Assembly (NCBI GenBank): GCA_963803015.1 | Contig: CAWDKV010000004.1 | Coordinates: 558,001 to 622,000, forward strand | Length of the DNA stretch: 64,000 nt | Source of the DNA: Berkiella sp963803015 | GTDB taxonomy: Bacteria; Pseudomonadota; Gammaproteobacteria; Berkiellales; Berkiellaceae | Direction of reading: 5' to 3' | Part shown: positions 33,732 through 43,272 of the stretch, piece by piece | How the letters are laid out: each line of letters begins with the position of its first letter | Position numbering within the stretch: the first letter of the stretch is position 1 | Translations under genes and position numbers: made by a program | Notes under the pieces: generated by a model | The model's input: only the letters and a program-made list of their open reading frames with translations | Told to the model about the DNA's origin: nothing | Databases searched by the model: none

Positions 33732-35872
33732 GGCATTGTCCTCTCAAAATTAGACCTCATTGCTTTTGCTCCTGGCCTTGTATCTTGTACATCCGATAAA
33801 GGGACGTCTTTTCTTTTAGCAGAAATACTATTTGATGATTCTTGACGACTGAATGCTAACAACATGTGCGCTGGCTGTTCGATACACTCGTTAAGTGAAT
33901 CTGGGCTTAAATCTTCTTGCTCAAGTACTTTTATTCTTTCTTTAAGAGCGGTAATTTCTTTTGCTTGAGCTTCATTAGTCGAAAATAGTAGAGCAAGTGT
34001 TTTATCTGCCATTGCCATTTTCTGTTTTAGTTCTTTGTTTTCTTTTTCAAGGGTTACTTTTACTTTGATTTCATCCAATCTTTCAAAGCACCAGTCAAGA
34101 CTCGTTTCGCTATGCATCGCCTCGAGCCATCCATCGGGCACGATATCTTTAACACCAACTGAATCACAGCCGATATATATAAAAGCTATCCTCTGAATGA
34201 GCGCGACTCGCACAGAATCGGTTGTCTGCAAAGCATATTTTAATGATTCTCTTAAGTGATATTGCCTTTTGTTTTCTATATTAGAGCCCATGGCCAGCGA
34301 AAAATAGTGTTCCGCGAGTTTGAGATTGACTTTCTCAAAGTGACAAGAAGTAGGGGGCACTTCTTTGTAGGCATGGTAAGCCTCCACATATTTTTGACTC
34401 ATAAAAAAAAGTTCAGCCACATCATAGAAAGCATTTAAATAACCTGCTTCTTGGGCTTTTTTTGCTTTTTCACAACGGATCTTAATATTTTGCGCGAGAG
34501 CACTTTTCTTATACAAATTGAAATCTAAAAAGAACATATTCCTTGCTTGCACCAATGGCAGGAGGCTGTTAGCAGTCAAGGTACGCCCCAAATCATCATC
34601 GTCTATCAAAGTATGCGGTATCATTCCAGGGACTTGCTGCAAGATATTTTTGACCAATTCAGGGCAAGCGCGAGATAACATTGATAAAGCAGATTTGTCT
34701 TTATCTGGACCTTCTTGAGCTTGAACAGTTAAATCTGCAATCGTTATTTCACCTTGAAACTTCTTCCAGGCTTGCAAAAAGGCTTCGGGGTGACCTTTAG
34801 CTGCCGCTTGAGCCAAAAACCAGAATGCAGATTTACCTTTGTCTGGACTTTCTTGCGCTTGAACAGTTAAATCTGAAAGTTTTATTTCACTTTCAAATTT
34901 CTCCCATACGCTGAGAAAAGCTTCCGGTTTACCAAGAGCAACCCCCTCAGCCAGAGATCTGAGAACAGATATGCTTGTACCTAGATCTTCTTGAGCTTGA
35001 ATAGTTAAATCTGTGAGTTTTATTTTACCTTTAAATGTTTCCCATACCTTGAGAAAAGCTTCCGGTATACCGTAACTGGCGGCACAAGCTAATAGAGAGA
35101 GCACAGATTGACCCTTATGCGCCCCATTTTGAGCTGTCACAAGCAAATCTGTGAGTTTAATTTCACCTTGAAACACTTCCCACACTCTAAGAAAAGCTTC
35201 AGTTCTACCGTACCTGGCAGCCAAAGCTAAAACCCAAAGTACGGATGTGTCTTTGTATAGACCATCTTGAAGTGGGGTGAGCAAGTCTTCCAGTCTGATT
35301 TTACCTTGCACATTCTCTGGGATATTGAAGAGTACTTCAAGTTTGTTATTCTTCATTTCACTTTTAAATTTCTCAAAAATTTTGAGGAAAAATTCGCTAC
35401 GAGGTGCGGCAGCTAAAAACCAGAGTGCCGTCGCGCCATCATGTATACCCCCTTTCGCCGGAATGAGAAAATCTGCGAATTTAATCTCGTCTTGAAATTT
35501 CGACCACACTTTGAGAAATTCTTGAGATTTGACGTTTAAATAGATGCCAAATGCTAAAACCAAGAGTGCAGATCTCTGATCCTCTTGCGTTTGAACCAGT
35601 AAATCTTCAAGCACCACTTCGTCTTGCAAAACTTCCCATATGTCAAAAAAGATATCTATTCTTTTCAAAGTGGATTGTATTAACTTTTGCCTCAGCTTTG
35701 CTCGTGCTTCAGATGTCGAGGCGTGCGAAGTCAAAAAGTCCTCTACTTTCTTAGAATGGTTGTCATAAATGTCTTCTGGAAGAGAGGCGATGAAATTCTC
35801 TGCCAAGAGCGAGAAGTTATCCGTTTCAACTGGCACATGCCCTAGGGCTGCTGAAGGTTGATTACTTAACAT
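33725..35872 (-). CDS. Repeat protein, first tandem paralogue (715 aa)
   Basis: Same architecture as the gene that follows: N-terminus MLSNQPSA, about seven ~45-residue units (AFLKVWETFKGKIKLTDL, AFLSVWEKFESEIKLSDL), TPR-like helices (YVEAYHAYKEVPPTSCHFEK), a longer coiled coil (LEKENKELKQKMAMADKTL, EITALKERIKVLEQED) and a SAKRKDVPL tail. Its last codons (ERTMPC) correspond to the duplicated leader of the next gene, which shows a tandem duplication including the ribosome site. GAGG lies 8 nt before the ATG. Together with its neighbour it fills most of the insertion between miaA and hfq. Confidence 0.75.
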   Translation of the reverse strand: MLSNQPSAALGHVPVETDNFSLLAENFIASLPEDIYDNHSKKVEDFLTSHASTSEARAKLRQKLIQSTLKRIDIFFDIWEVLQDEVVLEDLLVQTQEDQRSALLVLAFGIYLNVKSQEFLKVWSKFQDEIKFADFLIPAKGGIHDGATALWFLAAAPRSEFFLKIFEKFKSEMKNNKLEVLFNIPENVQGKIRLEDLLTPLQDGLYKDTSVLWVLALAARYGRTEAFLRVWEVFQGEIKLTDLLVTAQNGAHKGQSVLSLLACAASYGIPEAFLKVWETFKGKIKLTDLTIQAQEDLGTSISVLRSLAEGVALGKPEAFLSVWEKFESEIKLSDLTVQAQESPDKGKSAFWFLAQAAAKGHPEAFLQAWKKFQGEITIADLTVQAQEGPDKDKSALSMLSRACPELVKNILQQVPGMIPHTLIDDDDLGRTLTANSLLPLVQARNMFFLDFNLYKKSALAQNIKIRCEKAKKAQEAGYLNAFYDVAELFFMSQKYVEAYHAYKEVPPTSCHFEKVNLKLAEHYFSLAMGSNIENKRQYHLRESLKYALQTTDSVRVALIQRIAFIYIGCDSVGVKDIVPDGWLEAMHSETSLDWCFERLDEIKVKVTLEKENKELKQKMAMADKTLALLFSTNEAQAKEITALKERIKVLEQEDLSPDSLNECIEQPAHMLLAFSRQESSNSISAKRKDVPLSDVQDTRPGAKAMRSNFERTMPC

Positions 35873-36101
35873 GGCATATCCTCTATCTCTCGATTTTTGT
35901 CAGAAATAAAAATACCACCTGACGTATAGAAAGTAATGTCATACAAAATTATATCTGGCTTAAACGGACAGCAAGTTAGGATGAATGGCTAGTCTTTTCT
36001 CACATGTGACACTTGTGCGATTACAGCCATTAAGATTTGAACCAAAAACCAGAAAATATAGTCTGACCGTTACTAAACAATAAAAAATGGGAGTAACTAC
36101 A

Positions 36102-36467
36102 ATGCCTAAAGATGATGAAAAACGTAACAAAAAAACATCTTTTCTTTCGCAACACCGTATTCCAACCAGCAGTTCAAAAGCCGCCTTTAATGCCGACGTG
36201 TTTACTCAAATAAAGAAAATGGAGAACGAATCACTAAGAGAACTCGCTATGCAGCAAGCTGGCGAGTTGCCGATTCTTTTAGATAACACCATATTAAAAC
36301 ATCTTAATAACGACCCAACGCTTGCAGCTACATTATTAGCACAAAGTAAAGAATACATTGATTCTTTCTGGCCTAAGAGTCCGCCAGAGCAGATGCAAGA
36401 GCTGCAGAGTTTACAAGAGAAAATTAAACTGGTTAGAGAGCGCCCTAGAGCGAAGAAATTTGAATAG
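36102..36467 (+). CDS. Hypothetical 121-aa protein
   Basis: Not recognised. A charged, mostly helical small protein with no signal or membrane segment; AFNADVFTQIKKMENESLRE and MQELQSLQEKIKLVRERPR are likely helices. I start at ATG 36102, with GGGAG 8 nt upstream, instead of 36087. Lies divergent from the repeat-protein pair. Confidence 0.6.
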   Translation: MPKDDEKRNKKTSFLSQHRIPTSSSKAAFNADVFTQIKKMENESLRELAMQQAGELPILLDNTILKHLNNDPTLAATLLAQSKEYIDSFWPKSPPEQMQELQSLQEKIKLVRERPRAKKFE

Positions 36468-36528
36468 GAGTTATTTAACTCTTCCTTATAATATTTCTAC
36501 TAAGTCTATATAAATGAGGATAATTGTA

Positions 36529-36639
36529 ATGCACTTACACGAACTGAGCATTTTCCACTTAACAAAATATCAGATCTCTTACAAAAATAATTGGTCTATG
36601 CTTAAAGGGCTTACTTTGGATATCCCAATAAAGCAATAG
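36529..36639 (+). CDS. Possible 36-aa small protein
   Basis: MHLHELSIFHLTKYQISYKN then 16 more codons and TAG. GAGG lies 9 nt before the ATG. No similarity recognised. It sits between two small plus-strand genes; with so few codons it could be chance. Confidence 0.3.
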   Translation: MHLHELSIFHLTKYQISYKNNWSMLKGLTLDIPIKQ

Positions 36640-36663
36640 TATTATTAACACAGGAGTCATACT

Positions 36664-36954
36664 ATGAAAGATAAAAAATCAAACAACCCACATTCATCAA
36701 ACCCACAACATTCACAACAACAACATAGCCAAAAAGGCACTGGTCAAACTGGGGAAAAAACTCCTTTTGCAGGTTCTGGCGCTAATAAGCCCGGCAGCAC
36801 AGGTGGTCATTCAGGTGAGAAATCTAATTATACCGGTTCTGGCGCAAACAAACCCGGTAGCACAGGTGGTCATCATACCGGAGATAAATCTACTTTCACC
36901 GGTACTGGCTCTAAACCTGGCAGCTCAAGCGACAAGCCAAGAAGAGGCATGTAA
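36664..36954 (+). CDS. Gly/Ser/His-rich repetitive small protein (96 aa)
   Basis: Low-complexity, hydrophilic protein. After an Asn/Gln/His-rich start, three units repeat with the pattern F/Y-x-G-S-G-A-N-K-P-G-S-T-G-G-H then G-E/D-K-S; the DNA is repetitive as well. AGGAG lies before the ATG and a strong terminator follows 10 bp after the stop, so it is likely a genuine gene. It has the look of stress-induced disordered proteins, but no function can be assigned. Confidence 0.65.
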   Translation: MKDKKSNNPHSSNPQHSQQQHSQKGTGQTGEKTPFAGSGANKPGSTGGHSGEKSNYTGSGANKPGSTGGHHTGDKSTFTGTGSKPGSSSDKPRRGM

Positions 36955-36961
36955 TATATCC

Positions 36962-36996
36962 TATCGGATCTACTGTTAAAGTAGATCCGATATTTT
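36962..36996 (+). terminator. Intrinsic terminator overlapping the miaA stop
   Basis: TATCGGATCTACT (36962-36974) pairs perfectly with AGTAGATCCGATA (36980-36992), loop GTTAA, then TTTT. The miaA stop codon lies in the loop on the other strand. It ends the 96-aa gene transcript. Confidence 0.85.
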
Positions 36997-37893
36997 CCCC
37001 ACTAAATCCTTATCCAGAAAATCAAATTCTATGCAACTCCCCCAATGGCGCAGCCAAGTTAATTGTCGTTTGGCAAGCTGCCTCGTTGCTGCGATGGCTT
37101 GTTCTCGCATTTGCGCAAAGGTTATATCCTCTTGTAAATACTGCCATACTTGACGATAACCTACTGCGCGCAAAGCAGGTAGATTAGCGTTTAAATCCTC
37201 TCGTTTTTTGAGCTTCATCACTTCTTCTACCAGACCTGCTTTTAACATCTCATCAAAACGCTTTTCAATTCTTTGGTGTAGTACCATGCGTGGTGTGGTG
37301 AGAGGAATTAAAGCCACATTAATAAAGTGATAATCAGGCTTTAATATTTGTTGTTGACTCAACCAATAAGATAAGGGCTTTTGCGTGATAATGTGCACTT
37401 CCAACGCACGCAAGATCCGTTGCGGATCGGTGGGTGCTAGGCGTTGAGAAGTAGAAGGATCGATTTGTTGTAACTTCTGATATAAATGCGGCAATCCCTC
37501 TTTCTGGAGTAAAAGCTGTAACGCTGCTCTCACTGAAGGATCAGATCCAGGTAAAGGCGCGAGGCCTGATTGTAAGGCTTTAAAATACAACATCGTCCCT
37601 CCTACTAATAAGGGGATATGTTGTCTTTTTAATATTTCCGCAATGCATTTTAGGGCATCTTGACGAAATTGAGCGGCACTATAAGGTGTCGCGGGATCTA
37701 AAAAATCAATTAAATGATGGGGAATTTTATCTCTTATCTCTTTTTCGGGGATCCCCGTTCCGATTTCCATCCCTTGATAGACTTGAGCAGAATCTACATT
37801 AATAATTTCTATCGGAAAATGTGCAGCCAATTCTAAGGCCAACGCTGTTTTACCGCTGGCAGTTGGACCAAGCAGACAGATCACGCGTTGCAC
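36976..37893 (-). CDS. miaA: tRNA dimethylallyltransferase
   Basis: A 305-aa enzyme that adds a dimethylallyl group to A37 of tRNAs reading UNN codons. CLLGPTASGKTALALELA is the P-loop; IINVDSAQVYQGMEIGT, PHHLIDFLDPATPYSAAQF and LPALRAVGYRQVWQYL are family segments. The ATG overlaps the last 13 nt of mutL. In E. coli hfq follows directly; here a 7.6-kb insertion separates them. Confidence 0.96.
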   Translation of the reverse strand: MQRVICLLGPTASGKTALALELAAHFPIEIINVDSAQVYQGMEIGTGIPEKEIRDKIPHHLIDFLDPATPYSAAQFRQDALKCIAEILKRQHIPLLVGGTMLYFKALQSGLAPLPGSDPSVRAALQLLLQKEGLPHLYQKLQQIDPSTSQRLAPTDPQRILRALEVHIITQKPLSYWLSQQQILKPDYHFINVALIPLTTPRMVLHQRIEKRFDEMLKAGLVEEVMKLKKREDLNANLPALRAVGYRQVWQYLQEDITFAQMREQAIAATRQLAKRQLTWLRHWGSCIEFDFLDKDLVGKISDLL

Positions 37894-39458
37894 AGCATTT
37901 CCTCGTGACTAAAATACAACCATGGCCCTTTTTGTGTTTGTTTGACCCACTCTAACAACAAAGGATTTAAGGTTTCACCTGGCAGTGACTGCAAATCCTC
38001 TAAAGTTAAATGCTCCCCTAATGCGGCAATCAACGCCTCCTTGGTCCCATGCTTTGACAAAGCCTCTAAACAAGCTAGTACAGACTCTGAGCTCATTTCC
38101 TTTTTCAAGAAAGCAGGCTGTTCAAAAAGAAGCCATTCGGCATTTACTTTTTTTAATGAAAATCCCAAAGCATTTAAAATAGAGAGATGTTTATCATGTA
38201 AATGAGCGTTGAGCTTGAAGCGTCCTGGAAATAACAATGATTTCTTCTCTATATTCTGCGCTTCTTGTTTAAAATAGTTCGCCCATACCGCTTTTTTTGC
38301 ACTCAGGAGTGAAATTAAATAAACCCCGCCTTCTCCTTCCAATAAGGTATAACGGGGCACAGATGGGGTAGCAAGCGTAACCGGATTAGGATTGAAAAAA
38401 GGGACTTTTTTGACATAATCCCCTTTTTGGCAAGGTATAGAATAGGATGCGCTGCCTCCTAATACTCTTTCCAATGATTTTGTAATAAAATCATGAATTA
38501 ATCTGGTCTCGCAAAAGCGCACCTCTTGCTTGGTGGGGTGCACATTAACGTCTACTTCACTTGGATCTAAAGTCAAATACAACACATAACAAGGATAAGT
38601 GCCTTCCATCATCTGTGCTTGTTGCTGATAGATTGTTTTGACTGCATGATTTAATAAACGATCTCTAACCGCTCGATTGTTCACAAAGAAATATTGACAA
38701 TCTGCTTGTCTTTTACTGATTGTTGGCAAACCGACCCAGCCGCGCAATTGTAAACCTACCGCATGTTCTTCGAAACTTAGCGCATTTTCTAAGAATTGTT
38801 GACCACAAATTTTACCCACACGTGCACTTTCAGAAATTAAATTAGACACAGCAGGATAGGAGCGTACTAATTTATTTTCATGTTTGAGACTAAAACTTAT
38901 CTCAGGATAAGCTAAAGCCAAGCGCTTCATCACTTCCTCTATCGCTTGAAATTCGGTTCTTTCACTACGCAAAAATTTGCGTCTGGCAGGGGTGTTATAA
39001 AATAAGTCTGCCACTTCAATTGTTGTGCCAACTGCATGCGCAGCAGGAACAATCTCCGGCGTTAAATCAGATCTAATTTCAATTTGCCAAGCATTTTGAG
39101 CATCTGGTGTTTTAGAAGTTAAACGACACTTGGCAACAGAAGCGATACTGGCCAGTGCTTCTCCTCTAAATCCCATGCTGACTATTCTCGCTAAATCTTG
39201 GATCTTATGGATTTTACTCGTAGCATGTCTATCAAAGGCTAAAACCAAATCATCTTTGATAATGCCAAAACCATTATCGCGAATGCGGATAAATTGCTTA
39301 CCGCCTCCTTCTATATCAATCTCAATTTTTGTGGCTTTGGCATCCACACTATTTTCAACCAACTCTTTGACAATCGAAGCGGGACGTTCAACGACTTCGC
39401 CTGCCGCAATTTGGTTAGACAACAAGGGATCTAATTGTTGGATACGACTATATTCCAT
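37881..39458 (-). CDS. mutL: DNA mismatch repair protein MutL
   Basis: A 525-aa GHKL ATPase that links MutS to downstream repair. Motifs: QIAAGEVVERPASIVKELVE (I), IRIRDNGFGI (II), ATSKIHKIQDL, GFRGEALASIASV (III) and LFYNTPARRKFL. No DQHAxxE endonuclease motif is present in the C-terminus, so it is of the E. coli, MutH-dependent or methylation-independent type. Shorter than E. coli (615 aa), mainly in the linker. Eight bp separate it from amiB. Confidence 0.95.
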   Translation of the reverse strand: MEYSRIQQLDPLLSNQIAAGEVVERPASIVKELVENSVDAKATKIEIDIEGGGKQFIRIRDNGFGIIKDDLVLAFDRHATSKIHKIQDLARIVSMGFRGEALASIASVAKCRLTSKTPDAQNAWQIEIRSDLTPEIVPAAHAVGTTIEVADLFYNTPARRKFLRSERTEFQAIEEVMKRLALAYPEISFSLKHENKLVRSYPAVSNLISESARVGKICGQQFLENALSFEEHAVGLQLRGWVGLPTISKRQADCQYFFVNNRAVRDRLLNHAVKTIYQQQAQMMEGTYPCYVLYLTLDPSEVDVNVHPTKQEVRFCETRLIHDFITKSLERVLGGSASYSIPCQKGDYVKKVPFFNPNPVTLATPSVPRYTLLEGEGGVYLISLLSAKKAVWANYFKQEAQNIEKKSLLFPGRFKLNAHLHDKHLSILNALGFSLKKVNAEWLLFEQPAFLKKEMSSESVLACLEALSKHGTKEALIAALGEHLTLEDLQSLPGETLNPLLLEWVKQTQKGPWLYFSHEEMLCNA

Positions 39459-39466
39459 ACAATAAC

Positions 39467-40642
39467 CTATGACGCTTGCGCTAAGTCAGAGGGAGCTCCC
39501 AACAAGGCAGGTCTTTTACTGACATAAGATTTTACGCCACAAAGCAGCGCATTGGCCAACACTTCTTGATGATGCTTTGATGCTAAGTTTTCTTCACCTT
39601 CACGGTTGGATATAAAACCGAGCTCGACCAAAACTGAAGGAATATCAGGCGATTTGAGAACCATAAAGCCGGCCTTTTGTACGGTTTTATGATGCATTTT
39701 TGTGACTTTAGACAATTTATCAATCAAGGTATCCGCAAAATCATAACTGGCACTTTGACTGGCAGTTTGAGACAAATCTAATAAAACGCTTGCCAATAAG
39801 TTCCCTTTATCTTCTAATTTTACACCGCCAACTAAATCTGCTCGGTTTTCTTTTTCGGCAAGCCATCTCGCCGCTTCGTTGCTCGCTCCCTTTTCAGAAA
39901 GCACAAACACAGAAGCACCCGTTGCTCTTTGATCCATAAAACTATCAGCATGAAGAGAAATAAAGAGATCAGCCCCCTGACTTCTTGCTATCTTCATTCT
40001 TTTACGCAGCGGAATATAATAATCGCCTTGCCTAACAAGAAATGCTTGCATGCCCTTTTGCGAATTAATCATTCCTTGAAATCTTTTAGCTACCGAGAGG
40101 ACGACATCTTTCTCTTTAATGGCCCGATGTCTTCCCACCGCACCAGAATCTTCTCCACCATGCCCGGGATCAATTGCCACTACAAAATTGCGCTTACCAT
40201 AAGACCTTTTTTCAGCCTGGTGCTGATGTTTCACTTGCTTTTGAGCCAAATCAATGACTAATCTCTCTCCATATTCTTCACTTGGCGTTAAAAGAAAAGA
40301 AGAGAGTTTAACTTTAGAATGCATATCCAACACCACGCGTAAGGTTTTATCTGGACTTACCGAATAACGGATGGCCTTGATCTGCGAACCTGAAATTTGT
40401 GCTTGAGAGATCTTTGCTTTTAAGGTGATATCAAAGATGTCTATTACCACCCTATCAGGATTTTCTAGACTAAAAACTTTGTACTTCACGGCTTGCGATA
40501 AATCGAGCACGAGTCTTGTACTATCAGGAGAGGGCCATACTCTAAAGCCTTTGATCTCCTTTTGTGCCAAAACCATTCCTTGAAAAAGTAATAGGCAAAG
40601 TGCCAACAAAATCTTATGCCAGATGGAGGGCTTGTAATACAT
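39467..40642 (-). CDS. amiB: N-acetylmuramoyl-L-alanine amidase AmiB
   Basis: About 391 aa, exported. Signal peptide at the start (ILLALCLLLFQGMVLAQ), AMIN domain (FRVWPSPDSTRLVLDLSQ) that targets septal peptidoglycan, and an Amidase_3 domain with zinc ligands in VAIDPGHGGEDSGAVG, LFISLHAD and the catalytic Glu in VLVELGFIS. It cleaves the amide between MurNAc and the stem peptide during cell separation. ATG 40640-40642 has GAGG 6 nt upstream and gives a proper signal peptide; the longer frame to 40669 is less likely. Overlaps tsaE by 29 nt. Confidence 0.94.
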   Translation of the reverse strand: MYYKPSIWHKILLALCLLLFQGMVLAQKEIKGFRVWPSPDSTRLVLDLSQAVKYKVFSLENPDRVVIDIFDITLKAKISQAQISGSQIKAIRYSVSPDKTLRVVLDMHSKVKLSSFLLTPSEEYGERLVIDLAQKQVKHQHQAEKRSYGKRNFVVAIDPGHGGEDSGAVGRHRAIKEKDVVLSVAKRFQGMINSQKGMQAFLVRQGDYYIPLRKRMKIARSQGADLFISLHADSFMDQRATGASVFVLSEKGASNEAARWLAEKENRADLVGGVKLEDKGNLLASVLLDLSQTASQSASYDFADTLIDKLSKVTKMHHKTVQKAGFMVLKSPDIPSVLVELGFISNREGEENLASKHHQEVLANALLCGVKSYVSKRPALLGAPSDLAQAS

Positions 40643-41078
40643 CTTTACCTCTATTACTTTTTGCGACAAGGTGAACCATTCGTTGCTCTCCCTTTATATC
40701 TATTTGTACCTGCAGATCCGGGCTTGGGATCTGATGAATCGCTTTTTCAGGCCATTCTATTAAACAATAGGCCTTGGGGTGAAAATAATCTCGGATCCCT
40801 ATGTAACCTAATTCATCTTCATCTTTCAATCGATAAAAGTCGAAATGATAAACTGAGTGATGGTTAAATTCATAGGGCTCGACCAAAGTAAAGGTCGGAC
40901 TTTTTACTGCTTCGGTATGATCAAAACCTCTTAAGAAACCTCGCACCAAAGTGGTTTTGCCCGCTCCTAAATCGCCAGATAAGAATAAGATAAAATGGGA
41001 ACTCGTCGCTTGAGCACTGTTTGCTAAGTCCTTTCCCAATTTTTCCATTTCTTGCGGGCTATGAATTACCATTTTCAC
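40614..41078 (-). CDS. tsaE: tRNA threonylcarbamoyladenosine biosynthesis ATPase TsaE
   Basis: A 154-aa ATPase partner of TsaB/TsaD in t6A37 formation. Walker A is SGDLGAGKTTLVRGFLRGF; SPTFTLVEPYE and HFDFYRLKDEDELGYIG and LIEWPEKA are typical. It overlaps nnr by 4 nt and amiB by 29 nt, within a compact operon. Confidence 0.95.
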   Translation of the reverse strand: MKMVIHSPQEMEKLGKDLANSAQATSSHFILFLSGDLGAGKTTLVRGFLRGFDHTEAVKSPTFTLVEPYEFNHHSVYHFDFYRLKDEDELGYIGIRDYFHPKAYCLIEWPEKAIHQIPSPDLQVQIDIKGEQRMVHLVAKSNRGKDVLQALHLA

Positions 41079-42571
41079 ACAACGTTCTCGCCTACATTTA
41101 AAAGGCTTCGAATATGTAAAAATAAATCACTGGCTAACATGCCTCGCGCACCCAAAGACTGTTCCAGTTCAGCGGCATTGGCGTGTACGCTCACGCCCAG
41201 TTTTGCAGCTTGGAAAAGCGGCATCCCTTGCGCAACAAGTCCACCGATAATCCCTCCTAGCACATCACCCGTTCCCCCCGTTGCTAAAACAGGTAATCCG
41301 CCAGCTTGCAAAAATATATCCTCTCCTTCGCTTGCTATAAGTGTGCCAGCTCCTTTTAAAACGATTACACCACCATATTTCTCTTGTAGCGCTTTCACAC
41401 TTTCTAAACGATTGGCTTGAATTTGAGGTACAGTTGTTCTGAGTAAGCGTGCCGCTTCCCCTGGATGCGGGGTCAAGATCCAATTATTCCGCTTTTGAGG
41501 AAAACGGGCTAACCAATTTAAACCATCTGCATCCACAACCATGGACTTATTTAATTTCAGTGCCGATTGAAAAAATGTTTTTGACCACGCGTTATCACCT
41601 AAACCGGGGCCTAATACAAAAACGCTTACTCTGGGCCATAAATTTTTAAGGCCTTTAAAATTCGGGCTGCTATAACACATTAACTCGGCAGGCGCTCTAG
41701 CTAATAAAGGTAAACTCATCGGCGCAACCACGGCAGAAACTAAACCTGCCCCAGCACGAAGCGCCGCTTCCCCGGCAAGACACACCGCGCCACTGTAGCC
41801 GGTTTGACCACCACCGATGACGCCTACATGCCCTTGTTCGCCTTTATTTGTGGTTAATTTTCGATGAGGTAAAGCAGCTAATGCCTGGGCAAAATCTAAG
41901 CGCCAAGCGACGGGTGTGAGATGAGGATAACGCTCTGTCGAAACACCTATATTATCAAAATGTAACTCTCCTACTTGCTCGATCCCTTGTCCAGAGACTA
42001 ATCCCAACTTCATACCAACAAAAGTAATGGTCTTTTCTGCTTTGACGCACACTTCTAATGTGGCACCAGTATTAGCATCTAATCCTGAAGGAATATCTAA
42101 TGACAAAACCGGTCTTTGACTTTGATTAATCGCGATAATGGCATTTTGTAAAGCAGGGGATAAAGGAGAGCGTGCGCCGATACCCAATATCGCATCAACA
42201 ACTACTTCCTGATTGAGGGGTTGATTAGCAAATATCGTAATTTCCCCAACTGCTAACCAATCTTTACGGGCCAGACCTGCTTCTATAGGTTGCCGCGTGT
42301 CTTCGCCTCGCTCTATTTCATAGACTGTGACATTCAGGCCTTGCGCTTTGGCCACTCTGGCAAGCACAAAACCATCTCCGCCATTGTTGCCTAGCCCACA
42401 CATTATCACTAAGCTTTTTGCTTGCGGCCAACATTGTTTAAATACAGTAAAAGCGGCTTGTCCAGCGCGGCACATCAATTGGTAACCCGTGGTTTCGCCC
42501 TGCAGTGTCACTAACTCATCAAGTTCTTTGAGTTTCCATCCCGTATATAACGCTTGCGGCAAATCATTCAC
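41075..42571 (-). CDS. nnr: Bifunctional NAD(P)H-hydrate epimerase/dehydratase
   Basis: A 498-aa fusion that repairs hydrated NAD(P)H. The N-terminal YjeF epimerase domain has CGLGNNGGDGFVLARVA and VVDAILGIGA; the C-terminal ADP-dependent dehydratase (ribokinase-like) domain has LTPHPGEAARLL, VLKGAGTLIAS and ATGGTGDVLGGIIGGLVAQG with the catalytic Asp. Length equals the E. coli protein (about 515 aa). Overlaps orn by 8 nt. Confidence 0.95.
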   Translation of the reverse strand: MNDLPQALYTGWKLKELDELVTLQGETTGYQLMCRAGQAAFTVFKQCWPQAKSLVIMCGLGNNGGDGFVLARVAKAQGLNVTVYEIERGEDTRQPIEAGLARKDWLAVGEITIFANQPLNQEVVVDAILGIGARSPLSPALQNAIIAINQSQRPVLSLDIPSGLDANTGATLEVCVKAEKTITFVGMKLGLVSGQGIEQVGELHFDNIGVSTERYPHLTPVAWRLDFAQALAALPHRKLTTNKGEQGHVGVIGGGQTGYSGAVCLAGEAALRAGAGLVSAVVAPMSLPLLARAPAELMCYSSPNFKGLKNLWPRVSVFVLGPGLGDNAWSKTFFQSALKLNKSMVVDADGLNWLARFPQKRNNWILTPHPGEAARLLRTTVPQIQANRLESVKALQEKYGGVIVLKGAGTLIASEGEDIFLQAGGLPVLATGGTGDVLGGIIGGLVAQGMPLFQAAKLGVSVHANAAELEQSLGARGMLASDLFLHIRSLLNVGENVV

Positions 42572-43139
42572 CTTCGCTTTCTCCTGATTTTTCCATAATC
42601 TTAAAAAAGTGCTCGCGGTAATAGCGGAGCTCTGCTATCGATTCCCTAATATCTTCCAAAGCAAGGTGCGTTGAATTTTTATTCATTCCCTTAAACACAG
42701 CCGGCGCCCACATTCTGGCCAACTCTTTCACTGTACTCACATCTAAATGCCGATAATGAAAATACGTTTCTAAAGTCGGCATCCAACGACTCATAAAGCG
42801 ACGGTCTTGGCAGACGGTATTACCACACATTGGAGAAGTATTGGGCGCAACATGTTGTTTTAAGAAAGCAAGCGTCAACCCTTCTGCTTCTTCCACAGAA
42901 ATCGTCGTCTCTTGTACGCGTTTAATTAAGCCTGATTTGCCGTGTTGGGTTTTATTCCATTCATCCATTTTGGCTAACACGGATTCTTCTTGATGAATGG
43001 CTAAATTAGGCCCTATCGCAATGACATTTAGCTCGCTATCAGTCACTAAGGTAGCAATTTCGATGATCTGATCGTTCAAAGGATCTAAGCCAGTCATTTC
43101 TAGATCTATCCAGATTAATCGTGACAACTTATCATTCAT
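42564..43139 (-). CDS. orn: Oligoribonuclease
   Basis: A 191-aa DEDDh 3'-5' exonuclease that degrades 2-5-nt RNAs to nucleotides, including pGpG from c-di-GMP turnover. LIWIDLEMTGLDPLNDQIIE gives the D-x-E pair, CQDRRFM contains the next Asp, and THLALEDIRESIAELRYYR the final H and D. First gene of the orn-nnr-tsaE-amiB-mutL-miaA run. Confidence 0.96.
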   Translation of the reverse strand: MNDKLSRLIWIDLEMTGLDPLNDQIIEIATLVTDSELNVIAIGPNLAIHQEESVLAKMDEWNKTQHGKSGLIKRVQETTISVEEAEGLTLAFLKQHVAPNTSPMCGNTVCQDRRFMSRWMPTLETYFHYRHLDVSTVKELARMWAPAVFKGMNKNSTHLALEDIRESIAELRYYREHFFKIMEKSGESEGE

Positions 43140-43272
43140 AGCAAGCTATTCCTTAAACTGACTTAAATGGAAAAGGGACAAGTAATCATGGTATCACTAC
43201 CTCAGTGCAATCTGTAGATTTTTAAGCTATAGTGCCGCAAACTCAAAAACTGGATAAAAGACGCCGAAAGCT

